Shown piece after piece: positions 33,688 through 45,620 of a stretch of DNA of 64,000 nt (its first letter is position 1; each line of letters starts with the position of its first letter). The notes under the pieces were generated by a model. It was not told the DNA's origin. It ran no database searches and saw only the letters and a list, made by a program, of their open reading frames with translations. The stretch covers positions 317,288 through 381,287 of the forward strand of contig MEHQ01001831.1 of assembly GCA_008828725.1 (NCBI GenBank), written 5' to 3'. This DNA is from Saccharina japonica. Lineage: Eukaryota; Sar; Phaeophyceae; Laminariales; Laminariaceae. The translations under genes were made by a program, and so were the position numbers.

Positions 33688-34764
33688 ATGGGGCCAGTAC
33701 AAGCATTTCTTCAACTTATTTTATTCGGGAAATGCGGCGAGCTGCGGTTGCACCAGGAGGCTGGAAGTTCGTACCCAATACAAAGGGGGCTTCGGCCGAG
33801 CACGCGGACTACCACTACCAGTCGATCGGCCATGTGCTCTGTCACTGTCGGTCCCGCTGAGCTGAGGGTCCAGCCGACGGTCGGCATACTGGTCCGGCAA
33901 CGTGCTGGTCTTCATCCCCGCCGCTTGGTCGTTGCATTGTCGACCAGCTTATTATTCGGGGCCATGACGTCCTCGAGGATCACAGCAACAGCTATTATTG
34001 TGTCTTCCACGTTTCGCGCACCCACATCAGCACCCTCATCAACCCCCACATCGTCCTCATCAGCATCACCACTATCATCGCCATGGTCGACTGGAGTAAG
34101 GCCACCGTGGAGAAGCCGCGGTGGCTCCGCCCGCCGCTACGACAGCTTTGCACCAGCAGCGGCGGCAACGAAGGCAGGGACGGTGACAGCGGCAGCCCCA
34201 TTGTCGATGTCAGCAACGTGGTCCGACGGTGGTGGTGGTGGTGGTGGTGTTGGTGACGATGCCGGCGGCGACGGTGGTCAGACTCCCAAAGAAGCCCCCG
34301 CGAATACACTCGGTCCCGGTGGAAGTAGCAGTCGCAGCACTAGTGCTTCTGCTGCTAGTAGTGCTGTTTCCGTGACTCCTGCCCTACAAAGCGGATTCGC
34401 GGTGACACCACGTGTCCATGGACTAGACTACACAACCCCCGCAACTACTGCCAACACCGTCTTCACAACCGCCGGCCAGTCAACCACGATGACTATCTCG
34501 GGTCCAGAAAACACAGAACAATCTGTTGGCCCTCTTTCTTCTGCTGCTGCCGTTCCTGTCGTGGCGACGACGATTGTTGCTGATGCTGCTGGCTGTGCTA
34601 CGGCACGGTCGGAAACGAAAAGTAGGAAGGCGGTGGCAGCGGGGGTAGAAGATGCTCTGCCGGGTGCCTGGTGGGTGGCTGGCCTCCCGAGGTGGATGCA
34701 CGTCGTCAGGCGAAGGATGCTGACAAAGGAGGACTGGCTTCACGTCCATGCTGCTTCTAGTGCG
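33688..34764 (+). CDS. First coding exon, Ala/Ser/Thr-rich protein, paralogue of 4597-5835
   Basis: The exon has 359 codons and ends in phase 0 at GTGAGT (34765-34770), the same donor and phase as the minus-strand paralogue. The frame is open for 41 further codons upstream, but I start at the ATG of ATGGGGCC because it aligns with the first ATG of the other copy and lies in a conserved CTTTGGTATGG context. Blocks shared with the paralogue are PVQAFL near the start, the ITAT region, a TVTISGPEN/TMTISGPEN segment near residue 270 and the tail RRRMLTKEDWLHVHAAS. The middle is Ser/Ala/Gly-rich, with a Gly run, and differs by indels that keep the frame. No known domain is recognised; the conserved tail just before the intron suggests a structured domain continues in later exons, which I could not find. 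Confidence 0.65.
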
Positions 34765-35819
34765 GTGAGTGGTTCTCTAGATATCTGGTATAATTTTGAT
34801 GTTACGTATATGTATGTACGTACGAGTACTCACTGTATAAACACAAGGCGTTTTACTAATTACTGCTGTACGTGTATACACATGTCTTTTATTCATTGCA
34901 TTGCGCTACGGTTACACATAGGCCACAGTTTTATACCTCACAGTTGGGACATTTTTCATATGTTGTATAGCACGTATATACAACAACTTCGTGCCAAAGT
35001 TTAACGTCATTAAATTGTACCTGAACATAAAATAACGCAAACCGACCTTCGCTCGTATGGTTCAAGAGAGAAGGATATACATACGTGTAAAAATACTGCA
35101 GGCTGCTGCTCGAAGAGCGCTCGACAGCGTTTCTTTACAGACGTAAATCTGAGCCCTTTTTGCGATATCTCGCGATGAAGACCACCTGGCCACCTGCAAC
35201 TCCCCCATCGTGTTAGCCGACCCCTGCTCGTTTTTCTCTGCTAAATCAACACAAAGCTCACGGGACTACGTTTGTTTGATGATTCCTTCCCCCTTTGTCA
35301 CAGAACCTCGCCATACGTGTACATATCGTATTTTTTTTCTGGCAGTGCCGTGTGCGATGATTCCCTGTGTTGGACCTTGGGAGATCCACAACAGTGTGTA
35401 CGACATGCGCCCCTCAGGAGCGTGTGTGTCATTAACTTTTGTCGCGAGGCGGTGTAAGTCTTCGGGCGATCCATCGGTGAACGCGTGCCCGCCGTCTTGG
35501 TTTGTACTAGGCAGGGTCTCGCGAGCGCGTGTGGGGCGTGAATATGCGGGGGGTAGACGCTGCAGCAACGTTCGCCAAGAAGAGTATGTATGGTAATGGA
35601 GAGCGAACATACATCACATCATGCTTTATCTTGTTTTTTTTATCATGCAAAATCAAATATTGCGTATTTTCTGTCGACGGCGAAACCCTGACTATTATAA
35701 GACAGTTTACTCCTGCTCCTGATGCATACACACACGCACGTGCGTACTTACGTAACTCTTAAATGTTCGAATGACGCGTTCGTTCATATCATACGATATC
35801 GTATCTGAAATTCGTACCA
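34765..35819. other. Probable intron start and unassigned DNA
   Basis: The first bases after the exon (GTGAGTGGT) match the paralogue and the similarity then fades. No downstream exon was recognised. Confidence 0.4.
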
Positions 35820-35880
35820 CATACAAGGTTCCCCTCCGGGACATGCCTAGGGGAGTGGCGCAAGAACGAATTGAAATCCA
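35820..35880 (+). repeat. Short conserved element, partner at 26081-26145
   Basis: CAAGGTTCCCCTCCGGGAC and GCCTAGGGGAGTGGCGCAAG match the earlier copy; the flanks are unrelated. Confidence 0.5.
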
Positions 35881-36164
35881 AACTCGTACATAATTCGATA
35901 TCCTACGCAAGTATATTACATCATAGTACGACGTGGTTATGAATTATCTGCATATTACCGTACGTGCAGGGTACATGCATACTCTTTTTTAGAACTGTAT
36001 CAGATGACCTGCGCACTTTTGGGGATAAAAAGACTTGGAAATATTGTGGCACCCTTACTATTGACTGCATATTTTTAACAGATTTTCCTAACGATTCCGC
36101 CAAACACTATATTATGTTCGCCAGTGTGTTTATGTATGTCTTTGTTGTGTGGAGAAGCACCACA

Positions 36165-36350
36165 GTTGACTTGGTTCTAGAAGGGGATCGAAATAGACTC
36201 GATTTCAGTGTTAGGGTCGAGATTATCATGGTTTTATGTGGGGGATTAAACATGACTTGGTTTTTGTGATGGGTTCGAAATTGGCCTGGTTATGGTGCGG
36301 AGGGTCGAAATTGGCTTATTTTTTGTGTCAGGGCCGAAAATGACTGTTAA
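36165..36350 (+). repeat. Degenerate tandem repeat of about 40 bp
   Basis: Units contain GGGTCGAAATTGGCTT or GGTTCGAAATTGGCCT variants followed by a T-rich, G-rich spacer; four to five units. Confidence 0.55.
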
Positions 36351-36969
36351 TTTTTCACTTTGGTTTGTTTTATGTTTGTATTATGTACGTGCGTAACCCA
36401 GACACCACAGACAGCACACGAGCAGTGCAGAGCAATAAAACAGCATGAAGCGCGTGCGGTAGTTTTGTCCGCCCTGTATTGCTGTGGCGTCCTACAATAA
36501 TTCTGTTGTACTGTGTGTGTGTGTTTTTTTATCGGACCCTGTGATCTGTTGTTATAAGGGGTAGTCCGTGGTCACAGGACAGGCTCCAAAAAGCTCTGGA
36601 GTAGAAGAATACCCTAGGGAAAATAATACACTAAATACAAAGTACAACGCAGTACGTAGTGCTGGGGGTCTCTGCTGTTGCGTAGTACATGCATGCTGCC
36701 ACAGGTCCAACAACACAATGCTTGCTGGTGGTGCTGCTGCTAACTGTGCAGCAGATCCACAGTCGGTATAGGCTAAGGCGCTGGATACACTTACACACTA
36801 AATACTGGATGTATTTCGAGTCTCGTCACCTCGGGCGTCTTTCGAACAGTGGGTGGGATAACAATGCACGGTGCGCTTTTTCACCCCCTATACCAACGTC
36901 AAGTTATTTTCGGCCCGCAGACAAATAGCAAGTAAATTTATATGCCCCACTAAAAAGGAAAAAATTATG
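36351..36969. other. Unassigned DNA
   Basis: No gene or repeat recognised. Confidence 0.35.
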
Positions 36970-37055
36970 AACGAGAGTCTCGAACTGACGACTTCAAACA
37001 AATATTATATAACCGGGCATCGCACTCATTTGACCATATTACCAAAGGTCAAGAT
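36970..37055 (-). other. tRNA-like sequence
   Basis: On the minus strand a box-A-like TGGTCAAATGAG is followed about 43 bp later by a box-B-like AGTTCGAGACT. It resembles the SINE heads in layout but has no SINE body. No cloverleaf could be completed by eye. Confidence 0.4.
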
Positions 37056-37689
37056 ATGTTTTATACTGGCGTGCGTGTCCACAGCAGTGAGTGCGTGACA
37101 CACCGCACATACACATGCACAGCAGCAGTGCAGCAGAAGGGGAGAGGTAGAGATGGCCAATGACGGATCATAGCCTCCGATAAAGCAACTACTGCCGCTG
37201 GAGCCACAGCAGTACAGCACGGACCTGCCACATGCGCGTGATGTTGCCTGCTGCTGCTTGTGCTGCTGGGCGGGGTTGCAACGTGTTGTTTGTGTTCTCT
37301 TTGCATGTTATCTGATGTCTAAAAGTTTGGTGGTGTGCTTGGGGCAAGAACCCGCAACATCAGAAATATAATATCAGTTGCCGTACTCACACGTAATAAA
37401 AACGGCCCTTACATTTCGGTCCAAAGTGACCCTGGATATGTCATAGACACACAGCACAACAGCAAAGAAAGCAAGACAGGTGGCGGACTACGGACAGCAG
37501 CCTTGGATAAAACAACTACCTACAGCAGCAGTACAGCCCAGATGGATGTGCCACTCACGCACGATGTTCCCTACAGGTGTTGGCGGCAACGCTGTAACGC
37601 CGTGCTCTGTGCATGTTGTCTGTTGTCTACTGGTATCTGGTACATGTTTCTGGCCTGTGTGCATGTGAGAGAGCAAAAAACAGACAACA
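37056..37689. repeat. CAG/CTG-rich sequence related to the 27 kb tandem repeat
   Basis: GATGTTCCCTACAGGTGTTGG, TGTAACGCCGTGCTCTGTG and GCATGTTGTCTGTTGTC near 37560-37630 resemble the 27.1-27.5 kb unit. The first 250 bp is CAGCAG-rich. Confidence 0.4.
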
Positions 37690-37935
37690 TCTAAAAACAG
37701 AACATCGTTATTTACTGGCACGTACGTACGAAACACGGCCTCATGCAGAAAACCCGGTAAATCGGCTTATCCACTCCCGCGGGAAAAAAAACTTCGAGCG
37801 CCCGCCACGCGAGCCACATAGCTCGGATTGAGCCCAAACCTCGACCAATGTGTCCGGCCGGGCCTCCCGTGTCGGGGTACTTAGCGTTTTGCCGAAAAGC
37901 GCTCGCGCGGGGAGAAAAGTTGCGAAAAGTAAGAA
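37690..37935 (+). repeat. Dispersed repeat, partner at 27515-27755
   Basis: Same block order as 27515-27755, including TCCCGCGGGAAAAAAAAC and CCGAAAAGCGCTCGCG. Confidence 0.7.
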
Positions 37936-38155
37936 AATTTCACAAACATAACTATACCACATATAGTCCATGCAGTCGGAGATTTTCAGACTATGGGCTA
38001 TGACCCTCCAAAAAACGGATTGGGCTGTAACTTCCACAAATATCGACCATTCATCTCCGAAAGGTTATAATATTTCTAATGAACTTGTAAGGCTTTACAT
38101 CTCCCGGGGCGGCATTTTGTTGCTACCTTTTCGTCTCCAATCGGCTCGGCAGCAG

Positions 38156-39186
38156 CTTTGAGTAACCCGGGGCCAATCATCGTGCGGACCAACAGCAGAT
38201 GCGTTGCTGTTTGGGCACCTGTACGAGGCGAAAAGGAAGGGTCTCGGCGAGGAATTGGCACGATTTAGGCCGGGAGACTCGTAGAACGAGAGATACCGTC
38301 AAGGCTGCTCGTGGATCGCTGACTCTCTAGCGCGACATGCTCACAACCCCACCGTGCCATGCTACCTGAGAAAAGCTGCTAGTCTCACGAAAGCTCGACG
38401 ACGCACAGCAGAGACATCTCACAGATGCCCAAGGAAGAGGCCGTTTGCGAATCGGCGCTCTGTGGCTGGAGCAGTCGCTGGATTGGCGAAAACTAAACAT
38501 TTCCCTCCTCAAACCGTATGGTCTCCGGGTCGTTCTCGATATATTAACCCATACGATAATCCAGTGTGTACGTGGGAGGTACGTACACTTGAACAGAGTA
38601 TGGAGTATATGCCTGGTGTTTCGGGTGTGAAATGTCGAACGAGGTCGTACAACAGTAGAACAACGGTACCTGCGAACTTGCAACTACTGGTGTTTGCTAT
38701 TTCCCCTCCAACACCAGGCATATACTCTATACTTTGTTCTAGTGCATGTATATCTCTCAAGTACACAATCGATTAACGTATCGGTTAACGTATCGAGAAA
38801 GACCCGGCGGAGACCATACAGTTTGAGGAGGGAAACATGTTGTTTTCGCCAATCCAGCGACTGCTCCAGCCACAGAGCGCCGATTCGCAAACGGCCTCTT
38901 CCTTGGTCATCTGTGAGATGTCCTACTGTGCGCTGTCGAGCTCTCGTGAGACTAGCAGCTTTCCTTAGGTAGCACGGCACGGCGGGGTCGTGGGCATGTC
39001 GCGCTGGAGGGACAACGACACACGAGCAACATTGACGAAAACTCTTGTTTTACGAGTCTCCCTGCCTGAATCGTGCCGATTCTTCGCCGAGGCCCTTCCT
39101 TTTCCCCTTGTACAGGTGCCAAAGCAGCAACGTCTCTGCTGCTGGTCCGCACGATGATTGGCACCGGGTAACCCAAAGCTATTGCG
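38156..39186. repeat. Long inverted repeat (hairpin), arms about 470 bp
   Basis: The left arm (about 38156-38622) and right arm (about 38706-39186) are inverse copies with moderate divergence, around a spacer of about 85 bp. Shared blocks are GCGGACCAACAGCAGA, GCGCGACATGC, CTGCTAGTCTCACGA, GCGAATCGGCGCTCTG and GTATATGCCTGGTGTT. One frame in each arm reads GRGRLRIGALWLEQSLDW, so a duplicated gene or transposon fragment may be the source. No terminal transposon motifs were recognised. Confidence 0.75.
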
Positions 39187-39832
39187 GAGCCGGACGCGGC
39201 TCAGGGGCGATGGGTAGGGGTTGGAAAAATATATATAGATTGTTCGCGCGAAGCGCGAAAAAAATATAAAGGCGTTCTTCTCGGGCGAGCTAAAATACAA
39301 AACACTTAATAATAGTGAGTAAACATAAGAAACGGGAATGCTGGTCCAGCCTTAATTTCTTATTTGAGAAAAGTACGTTATATACTAATTTCTGTATAAC
39401 CGCTCTCGAATTTCTTATTTCATGCCATATACGTGTACGTAGTGCATCTTATACGACCTGTACTCTGTATACGAAGAGGGCGAGAAAATAAATGTTCTTG
39501 AACGTTAAAGTCGACCTCTGTAAAAGTGCGTATCTCTTCGAGATAATGTCCGATTTCAAAACGGTTTTTCACGTTGCATTATCTGGAACTTTCCGGATAG
39601 ATTGGTAGCGCCGGTATAGCCGGTATACCCGTTTAATGTGAAGTATAGTGAAGGTGGCGTCACAAAACTTGGGCAACAAAATAACAGAAAAAACGTACTA
39701 CGACTACAGTACAGCTAGGTGCTCTAGAATGTATCTCTGGTGACTGGTGACACAGAACAATCACACACGATATACTTACCAAAACGTGTACTGGGGAAGT
39801 GATATATCACATGTGCTATGATAAGCATGGAC
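39187..39832. other. Unassigned DNA
   Basis: 39307-39425 holds a pair of inverse AAGAAAC/TTTCTTAT segments around GGTCCAGCC, related to the interior of the MITE at 22993-23155. No gene seen. Confidence 0.4.
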
Positions 39833-40995
39833 ACATGGAAAGTTGTGTAGTGATGTAACAACGAAGTTCACCGTATTTTCCACAACACACACAATGCACA
39901 AACAATCTACGCCGCCCTCGGTCCCGTCCAAGAAAACACATTGCACCGAAAACACCTACACGTTTGTTAAAAATAAGACGAAAGGAATCGTACAAAGTAA
40001 AAAGTACCGTCAGCAGCAAGTGTGCTAAACCAAATCCTTCACATAAGGCCATGTTCAACGACAGTGACAACTAAAGACAGGCGCCGCTGCGACCACGCCT
40101 GCCCTATCTAGATTCCTCGTACGACCCAAGGATCAAAGCGAACTTGCACGAAGGAAACGCCATTTTCCTCTGCGCTTCGTGACGAATACGTTTTTCGCCC
40201 CTGGGCGAGGGTCAGCAGGCACGGTACATCGCTGCTCGTCCAAAGAAGGGTCCAGGGTGGTTCTAAGACCATCCACCCTTGTGGTGTCCGCACTCCTGGC
40301 GACCTCCGGATTGCTTAATCGACATACCACCCCCCCCCCCCTGACGAAACCCACCCGCGAGGGGCGTACTCTTTTCCGCCCCTCTCTCCACCGTCCCGGC
40401 CGCAGCCATGGATGGCGCCAACGAGTCCCGCGTTGAGGGGTCGGGAGCAAACATTCGAGGCGTGGCCACAGCATTGTTCAAACTCTTGGACGGTGCTTGC
40501 CGCATCATCCCTCTGACGACCCCGCGGCCGCTTTCGTGCTCGAGGGCCATGGTGTCGACCAAGCTCGCGCGTCTCGCAAATACCGAAGCATAGCTTTGTA
40601 GTTAGCTGGCTATCTTCCTGTTGATGGAAACGACGAAGAGGGTGGGAAGATACCAGCGGTAACCGTGAATATGAGGGAGGCAACAAGAACACAATAATAG
40701 TGTTGCCGTGGCCCGCAAACGACTTCGAAACGTTTCCGCCGATTTAAGTGAGCAGCCATTCGTGTACATCCGAAACGAGCGCGCGTTTGACTCCGTTTAC
40801 GTAGTACATTTTATTATTTTCATCAATAGCATCACTATTTTCAAGAAAGCTAACTACCCGTCTCCTCGCCAACAAGAGTACTTCCCATGCCTCAACACGA
40901 CTCACAAGCGAGAGCTGGTTGCCATGGCACGCACCGAAGTTCGAAATACTTTGCATGTTTTGATAGCTATACAAGGATCTGCACCCGCCGCTCAC

Positions 40996-42910
40996 CTGGA
41001 TATCGCTGTCGCCTGGTCGCGTGTGATCTGTAACTTCGTCATCCTGGCCAAGGGCGAGACCGGTCTACTCGTTTCCTTCTTTGGCTCCATCTGCAGCATC
41101 GTCGCCTCCATCATCAGTGTTATCTGGAAGTTGATTGGGAAATTACGCGGTCCATGCCACATTAGCGTATTGGAAAGTGAAACCTAATTTAAATCACACG
41201 CAAGCGCTACGAGTATACAATATAGTTCGCTTGCATCGTAAGTATCAGGCTGTACCAAACGCATTAAAACACCCGTAGAATGTTTACACACATGCCATCA
41301 AGCGTTGAGCTCAAGTGGACGACCAACGACTTACCTGCTGTCTTTGCGGTGTTCCCTGTAGGAAGGTCGACGTCGTTGAAGTCACCAGGTTACTCCACAC
41401 CATCGTCCAGCGGTAGCTTGTAAGACTCCTCCCTACGGATAATGCATAAGCCCCGTAGCGCTAAATCTTCGAAAGTGGCAGGTTCAGCGGACCCCGTCCG
41501 TGTTTGCCTTCGCGTACACCCCCCCCCCTCCCTCAACACATCCTCCTCGTTCCGGGAAAGCACGCTCGCCTCTGCGGCTGCATCCAACACCTCGTCACCG
41601 CCCATTGCGATCCCCTGCAGGTGGAAGGTAGGGCGCCGGTTCGGGGCACTGCGCCCCGGCCTGCAGCAGTGGATACGGCATGTTTGCCTGGCCCGGTATC
41701 GGCGATGACCTAGCGTGCAGGACGAAGGCACCTATTAGTAGTGTGTTTTCCCTCGTGATATTGACTCCTCCTCACCGCCCGACTAGCTGGGTCGGAGCTC
41801 CCCAGTGACAGAGAGCTTCATGCGCGGAGAGTAGCTGAAGCTGTACAGGCGCACATGTTTCGCGGAGAGGGCGTGGGCGAGGCCTACTTCACGGAGAGGG
41901 GTGCGGACGAGAGCGGGAAAGGACTAAGGCACTCTTCTGTGTAAAAATTTAGGGGCGATGAGCGTTATGGGTACGTACGCTAGTACCGACATAATCGATG
42001 GTAGACCTTGGGCCTGCCACCGTCTTTTCTCGCTATATTTCAAACCGGGCGCCAGGTGCTCAGGTTCAGGGAACGCTGAGGCGAAGCGACGGGGGACTTG
42101 AAATCGACCATTTGTTTTTGTACAGAAGAACCGAGGCGAAAGTATCAAGCAGGCTTAGTCCCGTTTTGCGTTGTTGAGGCGAGCGCTCGCGCAGCGGGAG
42201 AACGGAATGGCGCTCTTCGACAAATGCTTCCCCAGTAGGCATGCCATCATGGCTGCGTGTTATCGAGACTAGTTTGCTACCAACTCCAACTTGGCGAACG
42301 GGTACAAGTACAAGGTATTCGCTGCTTCTACACCCCAGTTATTGAAAACATGTGGAGCATACGTTTGGATGGTGACACGAGCCAGCGCAGGGCTCATAGA
42401 GCAGAAAGGCGGTCGCCGGGCAAGTTGGTGCAAAGGCAGCAAAGGCAAACGAGTGCAGGTATCCCTGCCACTAAAACCACAACATCGGTGTTTAGATGAC
42501 AACACCATCGCGACGACCGTGCACCTAGATTCCTACCAGAAACAAAAGACACAGCAGGTAATGTACTCGTGTTATGGTTGGCTACGCTCACCTTGGTTGT
42601 GCTGGGGTCCACTGGTAGACCCTGGAGAGCCATAGGGAACGTCTCCTTTGTGAGCCCAGAATAGGCCGTCCGTCTCCAAGTGCACGAGGAGGTACCGTAC
42701 TGGGTGGCTACAGCAGTACGTTGGTGATCGCTACATTTCTCCTCCCGGAATCGACCGTCTCCCACTCCGTGTGTACAGGACCTTCTTCCCTTCCACCCGG
42801 CTGGTCGCTCTTACGAAGGACACCGGCAGCAACAGCATGGGCGGCTTCAAGTCGTTGCGCCCGTAGACCCTGAGCTTGACCTCGTCGGAGAGCTCGGGCT
42901 CTGCTTACTC
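40996..42910 (-). pseudogene. Multi-exon pseudogene, copy 1
   Basis: Three likely exons on the minus strand. Exon a (42592-42910) follows a CAG acceptor, reads PELSDEVKLRVYGRNDLKPP and later RYLLVHLETDGLFWAHKGD, and ends at GTGAGC. Exon c (41335-41614) lies between CTGCAG and GTAAGT. Exon d (40996-41123) is Asp/Gly-rich and ends at GTGAGC. The phase of c into d is consistent (phase 1, then 2 bases). Lesions: a TAG in exon a and another in exon d, both shared with copy 2, plus copy-1-only TAA codons at the start of exon a and within exon c. Exon c keeps its frame here (10 C in the plus-strand homopolymer). Product unknown. Confidence 0.5.
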
Positions 42911-43265
42911 CTGCTGCTACTGCTGCTGCCTGCTTGCTTTGTTGGTGTTGTTGGTGTTGTTGTTGTTGGTGCTGCTGCTGCTGCTGCTGCTGCTACTACT
43001 GGCACTGGTGCTTATGTTCGGCATCTACGTAGCACACAGGCTTTCCCCTTTGAAGTCTGCTGCTCTGTGCTGCTTGCTGCTGGTTGATGTTGATTTTACT
43101 TCTCCTGGCATTGCTCCCTCTCTTGAGCGTCTTGCGCCAGACACGGAGAGCTCTGACTGCCTGGTTTGCAGCTGCTGTGGTAGTCTCTTTGCTGCTGTGG
43201 TGCTGCTGCTGTGGTGGTGGTGCTGTGCTGCTGTTGCTGCTGCTGCTGATGATGATGGCACCGAG
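42870..43265 (+). repeat. CTG/GTT trinucleotide-rich tract
   Basis: Runs of CTG and TTG, with the long frame reading as poly-Leu on plus and poly-Gln/Ser on minus. It lies in the presumed intron upstream of pseudogene exon a. The copy-2 counterpart (about 57100-57475) differs in repeat number. Confidence 0.8.
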
Positions 43266-43559
43266 GACAGCGCTCGTATGTACAGAAACATGACAGTCCC
43301 GCGAGCGCGGGTCGAATTTCGGGGTAGTTTTGGCCTTTCGGCCAATGAGGATCGTCGTAATCAAAACCCGTTTTTTTTTTCTCGCTCGGTAAAGTACTCG
43401 TATTTTAGCGTATTGACCAATAAAAATGCGTCGTAATAAAAAAAAATCCCCTACCGATTGCACCAGTGCCGAGTGGGGACGGAAAATGCGGCTACAAAAT
43501 ACAGCCCCGGGAGATGTACAAGTCTTACAACTTCACTATAAATAAAGACCCCTGTTTGG

Positions 43560-45200
43560 TTTTCTAGCCAATAATGGTTGATATTTCGAGAGAGTTGGAA
43601 CCCGATCCTTTTTTTGGAGGATGATAGTTTCCAGAAATATCCACCACAAACGTGGCCAATCGGCTACCCCCCAAATACTCTCCTCAGACAAAAATGCCCT
43701 CTAGAGGGCGTTTGCCCTCCAGAGCTTCAAAGTGAAGCCCTCCGTAGGAGGGGGAAATATCCGCACCGCCTGGAGGCCTTTATGCCGATTTTTGCCTGTA
43801 GAGCGTGGTGACTTATTTCGCCCTCTGGAGGACTTACAGCAATGCGGCACACTGTTAGCTGTGGGACTGAGGTACCTAAAGACTAACGAACAAAAAAAGT
43901 GGCAGAATAAACAGATGAATTTTTCACCAAACGCTCATTTGATTAGACTGCAAAATCGTCAACATTTTGGACTGCCTTGAGTCCCAATATAACTTGAATA
44001 TAGTATACCAGGCCTACCGCATGGGTTTTCAGTAATGTGCACACCGTAGCAGAGTGACTCGATGTATATTTAAATACAGCAGTGTAGCTACAGAAAGTTA
44101 CATCAGGTTTTAGCGCAAGCAGAGGTTCCACTTTTATTTCAGTATACCTTTTTTGGGTAAGTTATCCTGTAACCACGGGAATCGACCGCGTTAAGTGTGG
44201 GATTGATACGGACAGATGGAGGTACTGGATAGAGAGACCGGTACGGCTTTTAATGTGAAGACCACAACAACAAGAGTAGAAGACCGCAAAGAAATCGCTT
44301 ACGTTACAGTCAAGTACCACTTGTTAAAAAAACACTTCGTTTTTGCTTCTTTTTTAGCCGCGGTCTGGTGAAATGCTTCAGGCTTTTGGGTTTTGACCTC
44401 AATTTGCTCCGCTGTGGTTGGTCTAATCAAATATTTCATTTTTGTTTGGGACGAATACCGGACACTGAAACAGCCGGTATCGTCTATATTTAGGACCTCA
44501 GATCTACGTCTAACTGTGGAGTTTATTGAGAATATAACCCCCTAGAGGATTGAAATTTACGCCCTCTGGAGTAGGTGAATACCTTGGTAGTAAGCTGGGT
44601 GCGCTTGGAGCAAAGCCCGCATACCATACCCCCCTACCAAACCCTCCAGCCCATCTGCGGCAAACGTTTGCCCTACACCACCTTCGACACCATCTACTTG
44701 GGCATACAGTTCACAAACTTGGACGCAACCACCACAACAAACCCCGACGGCTGCGCCTACAGTGTGGGCTTGCGTCGTTCCTGCGCGAACCGTGCAGCAT
44801 TTCATTCTCCTGGGACCACGGCTGGAGCGCCCCGACTCCTTAACGCCCACAACACTTTTGTAGGGGTATTCTCGGCCTATCTCACACCTAGAGCACCTCG
44901 TGACACGATCCTGGCGATCATATCGTTTGCACTGGCACCATCAGATTTTTTTTACACAACCTCATCTTGCAGCCCGCCCTTTCTTCAATATGGAGGTTAC
45001 AACCCTCCGACGTCATTTCCTCAACTTTTTCCTTCTTCGATGAGATTTTCGAAAGTGGCACCATATCGTCTCCCCGAATTCAGAAAATACCATATTCTTA
45101 TCATTGTCCGAGCTCAGTAAATCGTCAGTTCTCCACGCTCGGGCCATTTGCATATCTCAGGAAAACCTGACTTCTCGACGCACGTGCCTCGCGGTCCGCA
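43560..45200. other. Nearly invariant block between the two 10-kb copies
   Basis: This block and 57775-59400 are almost identical apart from one indel near 44070, whereas flanking parts of the repeat differ by visible substitutions. It contains GCCCTC/GAGGGC inverted motifs near 43690-43830. The frame at 44575-45120 (181 codons, with LLNAHNTFVGVFSAYLTPRA) is unchanged between copies, but identity is too high to test selection. Confidence 0.6.
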
Positions 45201-45620
45201 TTCTTACCCCCCGCCGTAGTTGAGATTTTTTTCCGCCGCCGTGGTGAAATTTTTCAAGTTCTATTGATTTAATGTGTGAGGATGAAACCGCTCCGCTCCG
45301 TATCCGGACTCTTACAGTGATGAGATTTTTTTTCCCCCCGCCTCATGAACTTTCGAAGTTTTTTATCCAAGTTCGATTTCTTTTCCCCCCGTCCGAAATT
45401 TTCTATCCAAGTTTTATTAATATGTTCATCCACTTTATGATGGAGTTTGTGTGGGGATGAAAATTTAGCACCCCTCTACGTATATACGATACCAGTCATT
45501 TACTTGATACCAGGTATGGTATTGGGTACCACCCTACGTATGTATGCGTATATAGTAGTACGAGTATGTGCATGATGCTGCTATTAATATATTATCACCT
45601 GAAGAAGACATTAATTAATC

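Noticed and set aside
42876-43436. 186-codon Leu-rich frame resembling a membrane protein
   Set aside because: It is the translation of CTG/TTG trinucleotide runs; length varies with repeat number between the two copies.
44557-45120. Overlapping frames on both strands conserved between the 10-kb copies
   Set aside because: The nucleotide sequences are essentially identical, so conservation of any frame is uninformative; no domain recognised.
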